Shown piece after piece: positions 16,153-25,533 of a DNA stretch of 46,603 nt. This DNA is from Rhodoferax sp. (GTDB taxonomy: Bacteria > Pseudomonadota > Gammaproteobacteria > Burkholderiales > Burkholderiaceae_C). The position numbers and the translations under genes are program-made. Positions within the stretch are counted from its first letter, which is position 1. Each line of letters opens with the position of its first letter. The notes under the pieces were generated by a model, which did no database searches, had not been told where the DNA came from, and worked only from the letters and a program-made list of their open reading frames with translations. The DNA lies in contig NZ_JANXMU010000043.1 in the NCBI RefSeq assembly GCF_025354435.1, forward strand, positions 1 through 46,603. The letters are read 5' to 3'.

Positions 16153-17369
16153 CCCCCCGTGCCCCTTTGATCCCGCTTGACGACGCACTGGCGACCCTGC
16201 TGGCCTACGCCGTGCCGCTGGCCGCTGTTGAAAACGTCAATACCTTCGATGCCGATGGCCGCGTGCTGGTGCAGGATGCCGTGTCCCCGCTGCAAGTGCC
16301 CTCGTTCGACAACAGCGCGATGGACGGCTATGCCATGCGCTGTGCCGATGTGGCCGATGCTGCACTCCCGGTATCCCAGCGCATCGCTGCAGGTGCCGCC
16401 CCCGAGCCCCTGCAGCCCGGCACCGTGGCCCGCATCTTCACCGGCGCGCCACTGCCCGTGGGGGCCGACGCGGTGGTGATGCAGGAAGAGTGCGCCGTGC
16501 AGCCCGATGGCACGGTGCGCGTGCTGCGTCCGCCCCAGCCAGGACAGTGCGTGCGCCGCGCGGGCGAGGACGTGGCTCAAAATGCCGTAGTGCTATCGAA
16601 AGGTGAGCGACTTACGCCCGCCGGTATCGCGCTAGCGGCCAGTATTGGCATGGATGCCTTGACCGTGGCGCGCCGCCCCCGGGTGGCCTTGTTCTCGACC
16701 GGGGACGAACTGGTCATGCCTGGCGATGTAGCTCCACAAGACATGCGCCCGGGTGCCATCTACAACTCCAACCGCTTCTTCCTGCGCGCCCTGTTGCAGC
16801 GCATGGGCTGCGTGGTCACCGATCTGGGCATCGTGCCCGACCAGCGCGATGCCACGGTAGACGCGCTGCGCGCCGCCAGCCAGACGCACGACCTGATCCT
16901 GACCAGCGGCGGTGTCTCGGTGGGCGAAGAAGACCACGTCAAAGCCGCCGTGCAGGCCCTGGGCAGCCTGCACCTGTGGCAGCTGGCTATTAAACCCGGC
17001 AAGCCGTTCGCCTACGGTACGGTGGGGGGCAGCCACTTCATCGGCCTGCCGGGCAACCCAGTGGCCAGCTTCGTGACCTTTTTGCTGCTGGTGCGGCCGT
17101 TTGTGCTGCGCCTGCAGGGTGCCACCGCCGTGGAGCCACCTGCGATGCAACTGCCCGCGCACTTTGACTGGCCCCGGGCCGACAAGCGGCGTGAGTTTTT
17201 GCGGGTGCGGCGCAACGCGGCGGGCGGGCTGGATTTGTTTGCCAACCAAAGCTCCGGCGTGCTCACCAGCGCCGCCTGGGCCGACGGCCTGGTAGACACC
17301 CAGCCCGGCCAGACCATCGCCTGGGGCGACACGGTGCGCTTCATTCCCTTGGCGGAGTTGCAGGCATGA
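16149..17369 (+). CDS. moeA: Molybdopterin molybdenumtransferase MoeA
   Basis: A 406-residue enzyme inserting molybdate into adenylylated molybdopterin. Family motifs are FDNSAMDGYAM (from about residue 53), IFTGAPLPVGADAVVMQEE, the MPT-binding SGGVSVGEEDHVK at about residues 253-265, and FIGLPGNPVASFV. It has the usual four-domain length. The start overlaps the mobB stop (ATGA), and its own stop overlaps moaD the same way, so the three are translationally coupled. It needs MoaD/MoaE-made molybdopterin, but moaE is not in this window. Confidence 0.96.
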   Translation: MTPRAPLIPLDDALATLLAYAVPLAAVENVNTFDADGRVLVQDAVSPLQVPSFDNSAMDGYAMRCADVADAALPVSQRIAAGAAPEPLQPGTVARIFTGAPLPVGADAVVMQEECAVQPDGTVRVLRPPQPGQCVRRAGEDVAQNAVVLSKGERLTPAGIALAASIGMDALTVARRPRVALFSTGDELVMPGDVAPQDMRPGAIYNSNRFFLRALLQRMGCVVTDLGIVPDQRDATVDALRAASQTHDLILTSGGVSVGEEDHVKAAVQALGSLHLWQLAIKPGKPFAYGTVGGSHFIGLPGNPVASFVTFLLLVRPFVLRLQGATAVEPPAMQLPAHFDWPRADKRREFLRVRRNAAGGLDLFANQSSGVLTSAAWADGLVDTQPGQTIAWGDTVRFIPLAELQA

Positions 17370-17617
17370 AGCTGACAGTGAAGTATTTCGCCTCCATCCG
17401 CGAGGCGCTGGGCACCGGCCAGGAGCCGGTGGACACCACCGCCACCACCGTCCAGGCCCTGCGCGACGAGCTGGTGGCCCGGGGCGGAGCCTACGCCAGC
17501 AGCCTGGCCCCAGGCCGGTCGGTGCGGGTGGCGCTGAACCAGGTGATGGTGGGCGCGCACGCTGCGCTGGTGGACGGTGCCGAAGTGGCGTTTTTCCCGC
17601 CGGTGACGGGCGGCTAG
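17366..17617 (+). CDS. moaD: Molybdopterin synthase sulfur-carrier subunit MoaD
   Basis: An 83-residue beta-grasp protein whose C-terminus FFPPVTGG carries the Gly-Gly tail that is adenylated and thiocarboxylated to deliver sulfur to molybdopterin synthase. It opens with MKLTVKYFASIREALG. It overlaps moeA by ATGA. The large subunit gene moaE, often next in related genomes, does not follow. Instead the stop TAG overlaps the stop of the convergent transporter in the tetramer CTAG, with no terminator between. Confidence 0.95.
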   Translation: MKLTVKYFASIREALGTGQEPVDTTATTVQALRDELVARGGAYASSLAPGRSVRVALNQVMVGAHAALVDGAEVAFFPPVTGG

Positions 17618-19275
17618 TTCAAATCCGCCAGCTTGGAGCTGCGTAGCCGGTTCGGCGCCAGTGCCCCGGCGGAATCCAGAATCGGGTACGCAATCGAGCA
17701 GATGTGCGAGTTGATGCGCTTCAATTCGCTGATCAGGTCGATGTGCAGCGAACTGGTTTCGATGCTGGACTGGGTGTTGTCCGCCAGGCGGATCAGGTGC
17801 GAACGCGAGTAGGCGTGCTCCAGGTCGCGGAAACGGGCTTTTTCTTCCAGCAGCTTTTTCGCATCGTGCACATTGCCGTTCAAAAACACGCTCATCGACA
17901 GGCGCAGGTTGTCGACCAGCCGGGCGTGCAGCTCGGTGATTTCGGCCATGCCCGCCTCAGAGAAATTGCGGCCAGGTTTTATCTTTTTGTCTTCCACATC
18001 GATCAGCACGCGTTCGATGATGTCGCCGATCTGCTCCATGTTGATGGTGAAGCTGATGATGTCGGTCCAGCGGCGGCTTTCTTCTTCCGACAGGGCTTCG
18101 CGCGAGATCTTGGTCAGGTAGTACTTGATGGCCGAGTACAGCCGGTCCACCGTGTCGTCGAGCTTGCGCAGCTCGTCGGCCAGCGGGAGGTCGTTGTTCT
18201 TGATGACGGTCAGGATGCCCAGCATCATGGTCTCCACCACGTCGGCCTGGTGCAGCGCCTCGCGGGCAGCACAGGAGATGGCCAGCGAGGGGGTAGACAG
18301 GGCGGACGGGTCCAGGTGCTGGGGCCGGGTGCGCTCGGCCGGTTGGGTGGGCGGCTTGGGCAGCAGCTTTTCCATGGCCTTGGCGACCAGCTGCGTCAGC
18401 CCGATAAAGGCCACGCTCATCGCCACGTTGAAGGCCAAATGGAACAGCACCACGCCCTGGGTGGCATCAGGCATAGACGGGTGCACGTGGCGCAGCCACA
18501 GGCCCACGCAGGGGGCGGCCAGCACCACGCCCATCAGCTTGAAGACAAAGTTGCCCACGGTGACCTGGCGCACTTCGATGGCCGATTTGGAGGTGGTCAG
18601 CACCGCCAGCGCGCCGCTGCCCAGGTTGGCACCCAGCACCAGGCCCAGCGCCACGTCCATCTGGATCACGTGGGACGCGGCCAGCGCGGCAATCAGCAGC
18701 ACCACGGCCAGGCTGGAATAGGCCAGCACCGCCAGTAGCATGCCAAGGGTGATCTCCATCAGCACGTCGCTGCTCACCGCCGCCAGCAGGCCGCGCACCA
18801 CCGGTGAGGCCAGCAGCGGCTCGGTGGCCTCCACCACCAGCCGCAAGGCCAGCAGCATCAGGCCCAGGCCGATCAGCACCCGGCCAATGCGCCCGGCGGT
18901 GCCGTCTTTGGTGGACAAAAACATCACCACGCCGACAAAGATGAACAGCGGCGACAGCCAGGACAGGTCGAACGAGAACAGTACCGACATCAAGCTGGTG
19001 CCGATGTCGGCCCCGCGCATGATGGCCAGCGCGGCGGGCAGGGTGATCAGCCCCTGGCCGACGAAGGACGAGGTCATCAGCGAGGTGGCCGTACTGGACT
19101 GCACCAGGGCCGTTACGCCAATACCAGACAAAGCGGCGGTGAACCGGTTGCCCATGCTGTGCGCCAGGATCTGGCGCAGATTGGCCCCAAATACCCGCAG
19201 TACGCCGGTACGTACCAAATGGGTTCCCCAGACGAGCAGCGCGATAGCGGCTAATAAATTGAGTAAATGCTTCAT
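17614..19275 (-). CDS. Na/Pi cotransporter family protein with PhoU-like domain
   Basis: A 553-residue inner-membrane protein of the Na+/phosphate symporter family (NptA/YjbB type). About nine hydrophobic segments lie in residues 1-310. The signature QSSTATS occurs at 59-65, and the inverted-repeat partner around LAYSSLAVV and GANLGSGALAV. The C-terminal part (about 340-540) is helical and PhoU-like (LRKLDDTVDRLYSAIKYYL). In bacteria these proteins are linked to phosphate uptake or export. The start is ATG 19275. It is convergent with moaD, sharing overlapping stop codons. Confidence 0.92.
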   Translation of the reverse strand: MKHLLNLLAAIALLVWGTHLVRTGVLRVFGANLRQILAHSMGNRFTAALSGIGVTALVQSSTATSLMTSSFVGQGLITLPAALAIMRGADIGTSLMSVLFSFDLSWLSPLFIFVGVVMFLSTKDGTAGRIGRVLIGLGLMLLALRLVVEATEPLLASPVVRGLLAAVSSDVLMEITLGMLLAVLAYSSLAVVLLIAALAASHVIQMDVALGLVLGANLGSGALAVLTTSKSAIEVRQVTVGNFVFKLMGVVLAAPCVGLWLRHVHPSMPDATQGVVLFHLAFNVAMSVAFIGLTQLVAKAMEKLLPKPPTQPAERTRPQHLDPSALSTPSLAISCAAREALHQADVVETMMLGILTVIKNNDLPLADELRKLDDTVDRLYSAIKYYLTKISREALSEEESRRWTDIISFTINMEQIGDIIERVLIDVEDKKIKPGRNFSEAGMAEITELHARLVDNLRLSMSVFLNGNVHDAKKLLEEKARFRDLEHAYSRSHLIRLADNTQSSIETSSLHIDLISELKRINSHICSIAYPILDSAGALAPNRLRSSKLADLN

Positions 19276-19360
19276 AACTTAAGCGCGCGACTATACGCCG
19301 GGCTTGCGACAGCTATTGCTATGTAAGCGCCCAGGAGTCGTCTGCATTCGCCACCCCACC

Positions 19361-19756
19361 TTAGCCGTTGCTGGGCGGGCGCGCGTAGCTCACGGTCAGC
19401 ATCTCCCACTGGTGGCCGTCGGGCTGGTTCCAGTAGATGCTGCGCCCGCCCATGAACGGGTTGACCAGCCCATCCTGGGGGCCGCGCACCGTGCTGCGAA
19501 ACGGGATGCCCGCGGCACGGATGCGGCCCAAGATCGCGTCGAACGCAGCATCCTCCACCCGAAAGCAGAAGTGGTAGATGGGGAATGCTTCTTCGGTGTC
19601 GATGAAGTCCAGCGTCAGCCCGTCGTTGATGTACACCGGCGCAAACGGCCCCAGGCTGCTAGGTGCCCAGGGTACATCCAACAGCTCTGCCAGCATCTGG
19701 GCCGCCGCCACCTTGTTGCGACTGGGAACGATGGTGTGATCGAGCTGGATAGGCAT
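19361..19756 (-). CDS. VOC (glyoxalase/dioxygenase fold) family protein
   Basis: A 131-residue protein of the vicinal oxygen chelate superfamily. Candidate metal ligands are H7 in LDHTIVPS, the histidine in IYHFCFRV and the glutamate in GHQWEMLTVSYAR. It also has the family's GRSIYWNQPDG turn. Substrates in this superfamily are diverse, and none can be assigned. A clear ribosome site AAGGAGA precedes the start by eight bases. It lies between the phosphate transporter and the thioredoxin-like gene on the same strand; repeat R4 lies in the gap to the latter. Confidence 0.85.
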   Translation of the reverse strand: MPIQLDHTIVPSRNKVAAAQMLAELLDVPWAPSSLGPFAPVYINDGLTLDFIDTEEAFPIYHFCFRVEDAAFDAILGRIRAAGIPFRSTVRGPQDGLVNPFMGGRSIYWNQPDGHQWEMLTVSYARPPSNG

Positions 19757-19784
19757 GCTGGTTCTCCTTTGAAAAATACAAGAA

Positions 19785-19844
19785 AAAATCGCCTCCAGCG
19801 CAGGTGCTACCTACGCAAAAAGCTATTATTTCAGTAGCAAATGC
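19785..19844 (-). repeat. Dispersed palindromic repeat, copy R4
   Basis: Read on the minus strand it gives TTTGCTACTGAAATAATAGC, then GCGTAGGTAGC, CTGCGCTGGAGGCGATTTTT. Its first bases encode the last residues and stop of the thioredoxin-like protein (LLK then TAA). Confidence 0.75.
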
Positions 19845-20146
19845 AAACTTTGGGAAATAGCCTGGGCTTGCGTGGGCCGCACCAGCCGCGCCACTTCACG
19901 CCCATTCTGCAAAAACACCAGGGTCGGCCACAGCTTGATACCGAACGACCGGCCCAGCGGGCGGCCCCGGCCATCGGCAATTTTGAGGTGCTGCACCTCG
20001 GGCCGTTCGGCCAGCGCCTGTTCGATGGCAGGGCGGGCAGCGGCGCAGATGCCGCAATAGTCGTCGCCAAACTCCAGCACCAGCGGGCCGAGGCGGGTGT
20101 CGATGTCGGCGCGGGTGGGGGCTTCCTGGTGGTAAGTGTGGGCCAT
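19826..20146 (-). CDS. Thioredoxin-family protein with CGIC active site
   Basis: A 106-residue single thioredoxin domain. The active-site CXXC is C31-G-I-C34 in DDYCGICAAARP, differing from the WCGPC of housekeeping thioredoxin in having tyrosine before the first cysteine. The cis-proline P74 is in KLWPTLVFLQNG. It has no signal peptide, so a cytoplasmic disulfide reductase is likely. The start ATG 20146 has AAGGA just upstream. The last residues and stop are encoded by repeat copy R4. Confidence 0.85.
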   Translation of the reverse strand: MAHTYHQEAPTRADIDTRLGPLVLEFGDDYCGICAAARPAIEQALAERPEVQHLKIADGRGRPLGRSFGIKLWPTLVFLQNGREVARLVRPTQAQAISQSLHLLLK

Positions 20147-20521
20147 GGTGTCCTTGCGTGTCAGGATGGGATACAGGTCGCCAGTGTAGAGGTCGGCACC
20201 TCTGCAAACCAGGCCCGCACCGGGGCTTCCTGTCTTGGAACGGCCAGCCCGATGGTGCTGCGTTGTCCGTCCCCGCAGACACCGCGGTGTGGCAGAGTGG
20301 GTGGCTATTGATTTATAGGTATTTTAAGGCTTTAGCGCAGGCGAAGTATGCGGTGTATGCTACTGATTCGATAGCTAAAAATAAGAATGGGTTGCATCCT
20401 GGATTGCAGCTGCAACACGGCCAGCATGTTCCCGACACACACAAGCTGTCGCCGCTTGGGAAGATCACTTCACCCCAAAACAATGCACCCATATTGGTGT
20501 AACAACCCAAAGGACTTCACC
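20147..20521. other. Intergenic region with one repeat, no gene
   Basis: The 375-bp divergent gap between the thioredoxin-like gene and the BON-domain gene. It holds a small hairpin AGAGGT-CGGC-ACCTCT (20188-20203), repeat copy R5 (20305-20382), and a CACC-N6-GGTG inverted pair at 20487-20500 close to the BON gene. Open frames here lack ribosome sites and family character, so I call no gene. Confidence 0.6.
20305..20382 (-). repeat. Dispersed palindromic repeat, copy R5
   Basis: Read on the minus strand: TTTTTAGCTAT, GTAGCATACACCGCATAC, GCGCTAAAGCC, and TATAAATCAATAGCC. It is longer than most copies, and both ends carry GCTAT/ATAGC blocks. Confidence 0.65.
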
Positions 20522-20830
20522 ATGACACGCACTTTCAACCGCATCGCCGCTTCCGCCCTGTTCGCCCTGACCGCTGGCGCTTTCCTGCCCGCCCATGCTG
20601 CAGGCAATGATGCAGACTTGGCAAGCTCGGTCCAATCCGCCATCAGCAGCCAACTCGGTGGCGATGCCAAGGATCTGACCGTCACCGCCAGCAATGGCAA
20701 TGTGACCTTGCACGGCTGGGCCCAAGGCCCCGTGGAAGAAGCCAAGGCCCGCCTAGTGGCCAGCAAGGTGTCTGGTGTGTCCAACGCTTACAGCAGCGTG
20801 CGCACCTTCTCGACCGACAACGACGAGTAA
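20522..20830 (+). CDS. Periplasmic BON-domain protein (OsmY-like)
   Basis: A 102-residue exported protein. The signal peptide ends with AHA at about residue 26. One BON domain follows (about 30-95; LASSVQSAISSQLGGDAKDL, VTASNGNVTLHGWA, ARLVASKVSGVSNAYSSV). BON proteins associate with phospholipid membranes and are often induced by osmotic or envelope stress. E. coli OsmY has two such domains and this one has a single domain. Ribosome site AAAGGA lies about eight bases before ATG 20522. A terminator follows at 20868. Confidence 0.88.
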   Translation: MTRTFNRIAASALFALTAGAFLPAHAAGNDADLASSVQSAISSQLGGDAKDLTVTASNGNVTLHGWAQGPVEEAKARLVASKVSGVSNAYSSVRTFSTDNDE

Positions 20831-20867
20831 ACGGCATCCCCCGACCTGCTGCGGCAGGCCAAAAAAA

Positions 20868-20889
20868 GGCCCGCAGAAGCGGGCTTTTT
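20868..20889. terminator. Terminator between BON gene and lspA
   Basis: GCCCGC (20869-20874), an AGAA loop and GCGGGC (20879-20884) are followed by five T. Seven A precede the left arm, so it can also act on the convergent lspA transcript. Confidence 0.85.
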
Positions 20890-20907
20890 GCTGTGCAGAG
20901 TCGCTGC

Positions 20908-21417
20908 CTATTTACCCCGCCGAACCCGCAGCAGCTCGTCCAGAATCAGGCTGATGGCCCCGATGGTGATGGCGGCATCGGCCAGGTTGAAGGCGGCAAA
21001 GTGCATGCCGCGCCAGTGGAAGTCCAGAAAGTCCACCACGTAGCCGTGCAGCAGCCGGTCCACCACGTTGCCAATGGCACCGCCCAGAATGCAGGCCATG
21101 GCAAACGAGAACAGCTTTTGCCCGGGATGCGAGCGCAGCATGTAAATGATGAATAGCGCCGCCACCACCCCGATGCCGGTAAAGAACCAGCGCTGCCAGC
21201 CGGTTTCGCCCGCCAGGAACGAGAACGCCGCGCCGGTGTTGTGGGCCCGCACGATGTTGAAGAAGCTGGTGACATAGGTGCTGTCGCCCAGGTGGTAGTA
21301 GCCCGTGATCAGCACTTTGGTGAACTGGTCGGCGATCAAAATGATCAGCGCCAGGCCCAGCCAGGGAATCAGGCTGGCGCTGGATTTACCAAAGGTGGAT
21401 TTGCTTTTGGTCGCCAT
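20908..21417 (-). CDS. lspA: Lipoprotein signal peptidase (signal peptidase II)
   Basis: A 169-residue inner-membrane aspartic protease that cleaves signal peptides of lipidated prolipoproteins. Four hydrophobic segments are visible. The catalytic aspartates are D120 (GNVVDR) and D147 (FNLADAAI), and the conserved [11 protein letters not shown] precedes them. Its ATG shares one base with the ileS stop (TAATG), so translation is coupled, and ribF-ileS-lspA is the familiar order. It would process lipoproteins such as the OmpA-type lipoprotein at 6588. Confidence 0.97.
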   Translation of the reverse strand: MATKSKSTFGKSSASLIPWLGLALIILIADQFTKVLITGYYHLGDSTYVTSFFNIVRAHNTGAAFSFLAGETGWQRWFFTGIGVVAALFIIYMLRSHPGQKLFSFAMACILGGAIGNVVDRLLHGYVVDFLDFHWRGMHFAAFNLADAAITIGAISLILDELLRVRRGK

Positions 21418-24254
21418 TACGCAAACGCCCGGGTTTCACCGGCTCCATACAGGTTGCTGCTGCAGCGGCCACACAGGGTGGGGTGGGCCGTGTCCACGCC
21501 TACGTCCGGCGTGTAATGCCAGCAGCGTTCACATTTCACGTCAGAACTGGCTCTGGCGCTGGTACTGACTGCGTCACCAGCTATTAAAGTGATAGCGGAG
21601 GTGATGAATACGAATTTCAGGTCCGCGCCCAGGCTGGACAGCAGCGCAAAGTCGTCTGCGGGCACGGTCAGGTCCACATTGGCCTGCAGCGACGCGCCCA
21701 CCTTGCCGTCGGCGCGCAGCACTTCGATGTCTTTGTTGACCGCGTCGCGGATTTCGCGAATGCGGCTCCACTTGGCCATCAGCGTGGCATCTGGCGTGCC
21801 CAGGTCGGCATAGGTTTCCAGGAAGATGGTTTCCGAGCTACCAAAGATTTTCCAGGCCTCTTCTGCCGTGAAGCTCAGGAACGGGGCCATCCAGCGCAGC
21901 ATGGCGTGGGTGATCTGCCAGAGCGCGGTTTGGGCACTGCGGCGGGCGAGCGACTTGGGCGCGGTGGTGTAGAGCCGGTCTTTCAGCACGTCCAGGTAGA
22001 ACGAACCCAAATCTTCGCTGCAATACACCTGCAGCTTGGTCACCACGGGGTGGAATTCGTACACCTCGTAGTGCGCCAGGATGTCGGCCTGCAGCTGGGC
22101 CGCGCGGCTGAGTGCGTAACGGTCGATTTCCAGCAATTGGTCGGCGGGCACCGCATCGGTTGCAGGATCGAAATCGCTGACGTTGGCCATCAGGAACTTC
22201 AGCGTGTTGCGCACCCGGCGGTAGGTGTCTACCACGCGGGCCAAAATCTTCGCGTCGATGGCCAGGTCGCCCGAATAGTCGGTGGAGGCGCACCACAGGC
22301 GGATGATTTCCGCGCCCATCTTGTCGCTGACCTCTTGCGGGGCCACCACATTGCCCTCGCTCTTGCTCATCTTGCGGCCGCGTCCGTCGACGGTGAAGCC
22401 GTGGGTCAGCAGGCCCTTGTAAGGCGCGTGGTCGTACATGGCACACGAGGTGAGCAGGGAGCTATGGAACCAGCCGCGGTGCTGGTCGTGGCCTTCCAGG
22501 TACAGGTCGGCGGGCCAGGCGGATTGCTCGGCGTGGCTGGCGCGCAGCACGTGTTCGTGGGTGGTGCCAGAGTCAAACCACACATCCAAAATGTCGGTGC
22601 TCTTGATGTAGTTGGGCGCGTCACTACCGATAAGCGATTCCGCCGTGGCCTTGCTCCAGGCTTCCACGCCGCCCTGCTGCACCATATTGGCAGCCAGGTC
22701 CATCAGCTCCATGGTGCGCGGGTGCAATTCACCGGTGGCGGTATGGATAAAGAAGGGCAGGGGCACGCCCCAGTTGCGCTGGCGGCTGATGCACCAGTCG
22801 GGCCGACCCGCAATCATGTCGCGCAGCCGGGTTTTGCCGTTTTCGGGGTAGAACTGGGTTTCTTCGATGGCGGCCAGGGCCAGCTTGCGCAGGGTCTGCG
22901 GGGCTTTGTCCACGGTAAACACACCTTCGCCCTCGTCCATGCGGATGAACCACTGGGCCGCGGCCCGGTAGATCACCGGGGTCTTGTGGCGCCAGCAGTG
23001 GGGGTAGCTGTGGGTAATGGTCTCGGTGGCAAACAGGCGGTCGTGCTCGCGCAGTTTCTCGATCACCAGCGGCGCGGCCTTCCAGATGTTCAGCCCACCA
23101 AACAGTGGCAGTTCGTCCACGTAGCGGCCATTGCCTTGCACGGGGTTGAGGATGTCATCGGTTTTTATGCCATTGGCCACGCAGGAGTTGAAATCCTCTA
23201 CGCCGTAGGCGGGGGAGGAGTGGACCAGGCCGGTGCCGTCGTCTGCTGTGGCGTAGTCGGCCAGGAAGATAGGGCTCAGGCGCTGGTAGCCGTATTCACC
23301 TTTGTCATCCTTTACGTCGTAGAACGGATGCTTGAAGTTAATGAAGGCCAGTTTTTCGCCCAGGGCAGTGGCCAGCACCGTGCCGTTCAGCGCGTAGCGG
23401 GCCATGGCTTTTTCCACCAGGTTCTCGGCCAGCAGCAGGATGCCGCGCTCGGTTTGCACCAGTGCGTAGGTCAGGGCCGGGTTCAGGTTCAGTGCCTGGT
23501 TGGCGGGGATGGTCCAGGCGGTGGTGGTCCAGATCACGGCGAGGGCGGGCTGGGGCAGCGATGCCAGGCCAAAGGCGGCGGCCAGCTTTTCGGGCTCGGC
23601 GCATTCAAAGCCCACATCCAGGGTTTGCGACTTCTTGTCTGCATATTCGATCTCGAATTCGGCCAGCGAGCTGCCGCAGTCGAAGCACCAGTACACGGGC
23701 TTCAGGCCGCGGTACACAAAGCCGCGTTCCATGATGCGTTTCAGGGCGCGGATTTCGTTGGCCTCGTTGGCGTAGTCCATGGTGCGGTAGGGGTTGTCCC
23801 ACTCGCCCAGCACGCCCAGGCGTTTGAAATCGCTCATCTGGCCGGCGATCTGCTCGGCGGCAAAGGCGCGGCTCTTGGCCTGCACTTCGTCACGGCTCAG
23901 GTTGCGGCCATGCAGCTTTTCGATGGCGTTTTCGATCGGCAGGCCGTGGCAGTCCCAGCCCGGCACGTAGACCGCGTCCATGCCCTTGAGCTGGCGCGCC
24001 TTGACGATCATGTCCTTCAGGATCTTGTTGACGGCATGGCCGATGTGGATGTTGCCGTTGGCGTAGGGCGGGCCGTCGTGCAGCACAAAGCGCGGCGCGC
24101 CGCAGCGAGAGGCGCGCAGCTTCTTGTAGATGCCCTGGTCTTCCCACTCCTTGACCCAGCCCGGCTCGCGCTTGGGCAGGTCGCCGCGCATAGGGAAGGG
24201 GGTGTCGGGCAGGTTCAGGGTGCTGCGGTAGTCAGGGGCGGTGGATTCGGTCAT
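21417..24254 (-). CDS. ileS: Isoleucine--tRNA ligase
   Basis: A 945-residue class I aminoacyl-tRNA synthetase. The HIGH motif is at residues 70-73 ([13 protein letters not shown]) and KMSKS at 628-632 ([10 protein letters not shown]). The C-terminal zinc site has C908/C911 (KCERCW) and C928/C931 (LCGRCS). The start ATG 24254 ([11 protein letters not shown]) fits the family. Residues about 886-904, just before the zinc site, are encoded by DNA resembling the dispersed repeat (R9). The gene overlaps lspA by one base and follows ribF at 82 bases. Confidence 0.97.
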   Translation of the reverse strand: MTESTAPDYRSTLNLPDTPFPMRGDLPKREPGWVKEWEDQGIYKKLRASRCGAPRFVLHDGPPYANGNIHIGHAVNKILKDMIVKARQLKGMDAVYVPGWDCHGLPIENAIEKLHGRNLSRDEVQAKSRAFAAEQIAGQMSDFKRLGVLGEWDNPYRTMDYANEANEIRALKRIMERGFVYRGLKPVYWCFDCGSSLAEFEIEYADKKSQTLDVGFECAEPEKLAAAFGLASLPQPALAVIWTTTAWTIPANQALNLNPALTYALVQTERGILLLAENLVEKAMARYALNGTVLATALGEKLAFINFKHPFYDVKDDKGEYGYQRLSPIFLADYATADDGTGLVHSSPAYGVEDFNSCVANGIKTDDILNPVQGNGRYVDELPLFGGLNIWKAAPLVIEKLREHDRLFATETITHSYPHCWRHKTPVIYRAAAQWFIRMDEGEGVFTVDKAPQTLRKLALAAIEETQFYPENGKTRLRDMIAGRPDWCISRQRNWGVPLPFFIHTATGELHPRTMELMDLAANMVQQGGVEAWSKATAESLIGSDAPNYIKSTDILDVWFDSGTTHEHVLRASHAEQSAWPADLYLEGHDQHRGWFHSSLLTSCAMYDHAPYKGLLTHGFTVDGRGRKMSKSEGNVVAPQEVSDKMGAEIIRLWCASTDYSGDLAIDAKILARVVDTYRRVRNTLKFLMANVSDFDPATDAVPADQLLEIDRYALSRAAQLQADILAHYEVYEFHPVVTKLQVYCSEDLGSFYLDVLKDRLYTTAPKSLARRSAQTALWQITHAMLRWMAPFLSFTAEEAWKIFGSSETIFLETYADLGTPDATLMAKWSRIREIRDAVNKDIEVLRADGKVGASLQANVDLTVPADDFALLSSLGADLKFVFITSAITLIAGDAVSTSARASSDVKCERCWHYTPDVGVDTAHPTLCGRCSSNLYGAGETRAFA
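21543..21598 (-). repeat. Repeat-like segment R9 inside ileS
   Basis: On the ileS coding strand it reads GCTATCACTTTAATAGCTGG, then TGACGCAGTCAGTACC and AGCGCCAGAGCCAGTT. The order GCTAT, TAGCTG, AGCGC.AGAGCC matches the intergenic copies and especially R10 in uvrD. It is read through in frame. Confidence 0.5.
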
Positions 24255-24336
24255 GGGATTTCTTGGGAACACGTTGGGGAGGCAGCCGACAGGCGCAGGC
24301 TGCAAGATCTAATGGCCGCAGGGGCCTTGAGATCGT

Positions 24337-25371
24337 CTAAATTCGGTCGCGCGTTGTCTGGCGGCTGGTTTCTGCATGCAGGGCGAAGTACGCGCGTGCG
24401 TCGTCGCAGTCCTTGGCGATGCCGATTTGCAGGGCATCCAGACTGTCGTATTTCAATTCGTCATGCAGTTTGTGCAGCAGTTCCACGCGGATAATTTTAC
24501 CGTAGGCCCCCTCAGGCCCCAGGCTGGCGGGCCAGTCCAGGCAATGGGTTTCCAGCAGCACGCGGCCACCGTTGATGTCGTTCGGGTCCAGCGAGGGGCG
24601 GATGCCCAGGTTGGCCACGCCCACCAGCGCCTGATCGCCCAAGCCGTGTACCTTGACTGCAAAGATGCCGCTGGCGGCGGGCTTCCAGTGGGCAAAGCGC
24701 AAATTCAGGGTGCGAAAGCCGTCCTGGCGGCCTGGAGCCGACTCGCCCAGTTGCCGCCCCAGCTTACGCCCGTGCACCACGTGGCCGCTGATGCTGAACG
24801 GGCGGCCCAGCAGGCGGGTCGCGTCGTCCATGCGGCCCGTCTGCAGGGCGGCACGCACGGCCGAGCTGGATACGCGGGTGCCATGCACCTCGTAGCTGTT
24901 CATGCGGGCCACATCAAAGCCCTGGGCAACACCTGCCGCGTCCAGCATGGCGTAGTCGCCCGCGCGCTTGGCCCCAAAGCAGAAGTCGTCGCCCACCAGC
25001 ACATAGCGCACGCCCATGCCGCGCACCAGCACGTCGTCGATGAAGGCCTGGGGGGATTGGCCCGCAAATGCGGCATCGAAGGGCAGTACCACGGTCTGGT
25101 CTACGCCGCAGCGGTGCAGTTCGGTGAGCTTGTCGCGCAGGGTGGCGATACGGGCCGGGGCCAGGTCGGGTTGGCCGTGGGCCTGGGCAAAGTAGTCGCG
25201 CGGGTGCGGCTCGAAGGTCATCACCGAGCTGGGCACGCCGCGATGCCGGGCTTCGTTGATCAGCAGCGCCAGCATGGCCTGGTGGCCGCGGTGTACCCCG
25301 TCAAAGTTGCCGATGGTGAGCGCACAGTGGGGCGCAATGCCCGGGTGTTGGAAGCCACGAAAAACCTGCAT
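24337..25371 (-). CDS. ribF: Bifunctional riboflavin kinase / FAD synthetase
   Basis: A 344-residue enzyme making FMN and FAD from riboflavin. The N-terminal nucleotidyltransferase domain has TIGNFDGVHRGH at about residues 19-30. The middle segment YVLVGDDFCFGAKRAG is conserved. The C-terminal riboflavin kinase domain begins near GRPFSISGHVVHGRKLGRQLG, with the Mg/ATP motif RTLNLRF, where the common PTAN is replaced by RTLN. It precedes ileS and lspA on the same strand. No FMN riboswitch is seen upstream. Confidence 0.95.
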   Translation of the reverse strand: MQVFRGFQHPGIAPHCALTIGNFDGVHRGHQAMLALLINEARHRGVPSSVMTFEPHPRDYFAQAHGQPDLAPARIATLRDKLTELHRCGVDQTVVLPFDAAFAGQSPQAFIDDVLVRGMGVRYVLVGDDFCFGAKRAGDYAMLDAAGVAQGFDVARMNSYEVHGTRVSSSAVRAALQTGRMDDATRLLGRPFSISGHVVHGRKLGRQLGESAPGRQDGFRTLNLRFAHWKPAASGIFAVKVHGLGDQALVGVANLGIRPSLDPNDINGGRVLLETHCLDWPASLGPEGAYGKIIRVELLHKLHDELKYDSLDALQIGIAKDCDDARAYFALHAETSRQTTRDRI

Positions 25372-25533
25372 GGAGTGGTATCTTTTTGATAGCGGATTGC
25401 GCCCGTCGAATAAGCGCTGTCACGTAATAACGCATGGAACAAGGTATATTGTGACCTAGCAGACAGATACAAGGATTGAAACCCTTGGTGCATTTCCGGT
25501 AAGTGGTCGTTCATTTGATCCAGGAGGCGTGTT

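Noticed and set aside
16592-16650. Repeat-like blocks in moeA (GCTATCGAAAGG then GCGCTAGCGGCCAG)
   Set aside because: The encoded SKGERLTPAGIALAASIG fits the normal MoeA family at this place, with no extra length, and the central blocks do not match, so it is probably chance.
20158-20502. Open frames in the gap before the BON-domain gene
   Set aside because: They cross a repeat copy, lack ribosome sites and resemble no protein.
21906-24494. Very long open frame opposite ileS on the plus strand
   Set aside because: It is antisense to a complete, motif-rich ileS, its translation has no family motif and is skewed to Gly/His/Val/Gln, and no ribosome site starts it. Long antisense frames are normal in high-G+C codon usage.
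25372-25533. Possible riboswitch or strong promoter between ribF and the HNH gene
   Set aside because: A TATATT hexamer is present at 25445-25450 but no -35 at the right spacing, and no recognisable FMN-type or other riboswitch core is seen.
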